Below are positions 33,335-33,431 of a stretch of DNA of 33,431 nucleotides, in pieces. The first letter of the stretch is position 1; each line of letters opens with the position of its first letter. Below the pieces are notes generated by a model. That model ran no database searches and was not told the origin of the DNA. It was given only the letters and a program-made list of their open reading frames with translations. The translations under genes and the position numbers were made by a program. Origin of the DNA: an uncultured Lachnospiraceae bacterium (lineage in GTDB: Bacteria; Bacillota; Clostridia; Lachnospirales; Lachnospiraceae); contig CACXFB010000007.1 of NCBI GenBank assembly GCA_902766825.1, forward strand, positions 1 through 33,431, written 5' to 3'.

Positions 33335-33361
33335 TTGACTACATATATATATATATATAAT
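33335..33361 (+). promoter_or_regulatory. Promoter with an (AT)8 tract in its spacer
   Basis: TTGACT at 33335-33340 and TATAAT at 33356-33361 are only 15 bases apart, and the spacer is mostly an AT dinucleotide tract (33343-33358) that runs into the -10. It points toward the right edge; a GAGGGTG that could be a ribosome binding site lies at 33410-33416 and the start codon must be at or past the edge of the window. Confidence 0.6.
33343..33358. repeat. (AT)8 simple sequence repeat
   Basis: Eight uninterrupted AT dinucleotides lie between and partly within the -35 and -10 elements of the rightmost promoter. Such tracts gain or lose units by slippage during replication. Confidence 0.9.
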
Positions 33362-33431
33362 TGATTGGCAACTTCGGAATCTAAATCAAAAATATTAAGA
33401 TGTTATTTCGAGGGTGTAAAAAAATCGATAA

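Overview
The window looks like chromosome of an endospore-forming, Gram-positive, low-GC Clostridia, most likely Lachnospiraceae. The grounds are A/T-rich codon use, AGGAGG-type ribosome binding sites, TTGACA/TATAAT promoters, several sporulation genes (SpoIIR, a SPOCS/LysM protein, a SpoVAF-like GerA protein) and the style of the lipoproteins. The genus cannot be fixed from sequence alone. No tRNA, rRNA, CRISPR array, prophage or insertion-sequence transposase was seen; most of the window is ordinary core genome.

Layout. 1-4475: the end of a MoxR AAA+ ATPase gene, a DUF58 gene and a large membrane transglutaminase-like gene, the usual three-gene set. 4487-6691: an OmpR-type response regulator and its histidine kinase behind their own promoter. 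6739-7527: proC, then a strong terminator. 7785-10080: a GerA/SpoVAF-like germination protein and a DUF975 membrane protein. 10329-14465: three lipoproteins (one combining DUF348 and transglutaminase-like regions) and an SGNH-like membrane-anchored protein, which meets a convergent MBOAT O-acyltransferase gene (14485-16077) over a shared bidirectional terminator.

16267-22257: a HAD hydrolase, an ABC ATPase with no permease, a TPR/acidic protein that runs by an apparent frameshift into a degenerate AAA-like domain, and a CBS-containing Mn-dependent pyrophosphatase. 22276-25316: a small Ig-like protein, a flavin reductase-like protein with an Asn/Lys-rich tail, and an OLD-family ATPase/TOPRIM protein carrying a four-cysteine cluster. 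25519-30938: murA, a SPOCS/LysM spore protein whose ribosome binding site lies in a hairpin, an unknown conserved-looking protein, ispE, and a GntR/FCD regulator overlapping ispE. 30950-32952: spoIIR (reverse) and a CapA-like lipoprotein.

The last 480 bases have no gene: a pair of inverted REP-like palindromes overlapping the capA-like stop codon, an 18-base perfect palindrome, a strong terminator, and a promoter whose spacer is an (AT)8 tract, pointing at a gene beyond the window.

The least explained parts are the ABC ATPase/TPR/AAA-like unit at 17050-20530, the cysteine-bearing OLD protein, and the repeat-rich right end with a possibly phase-variable promoter. I see no convincing complete new defence or biosynthetic system.
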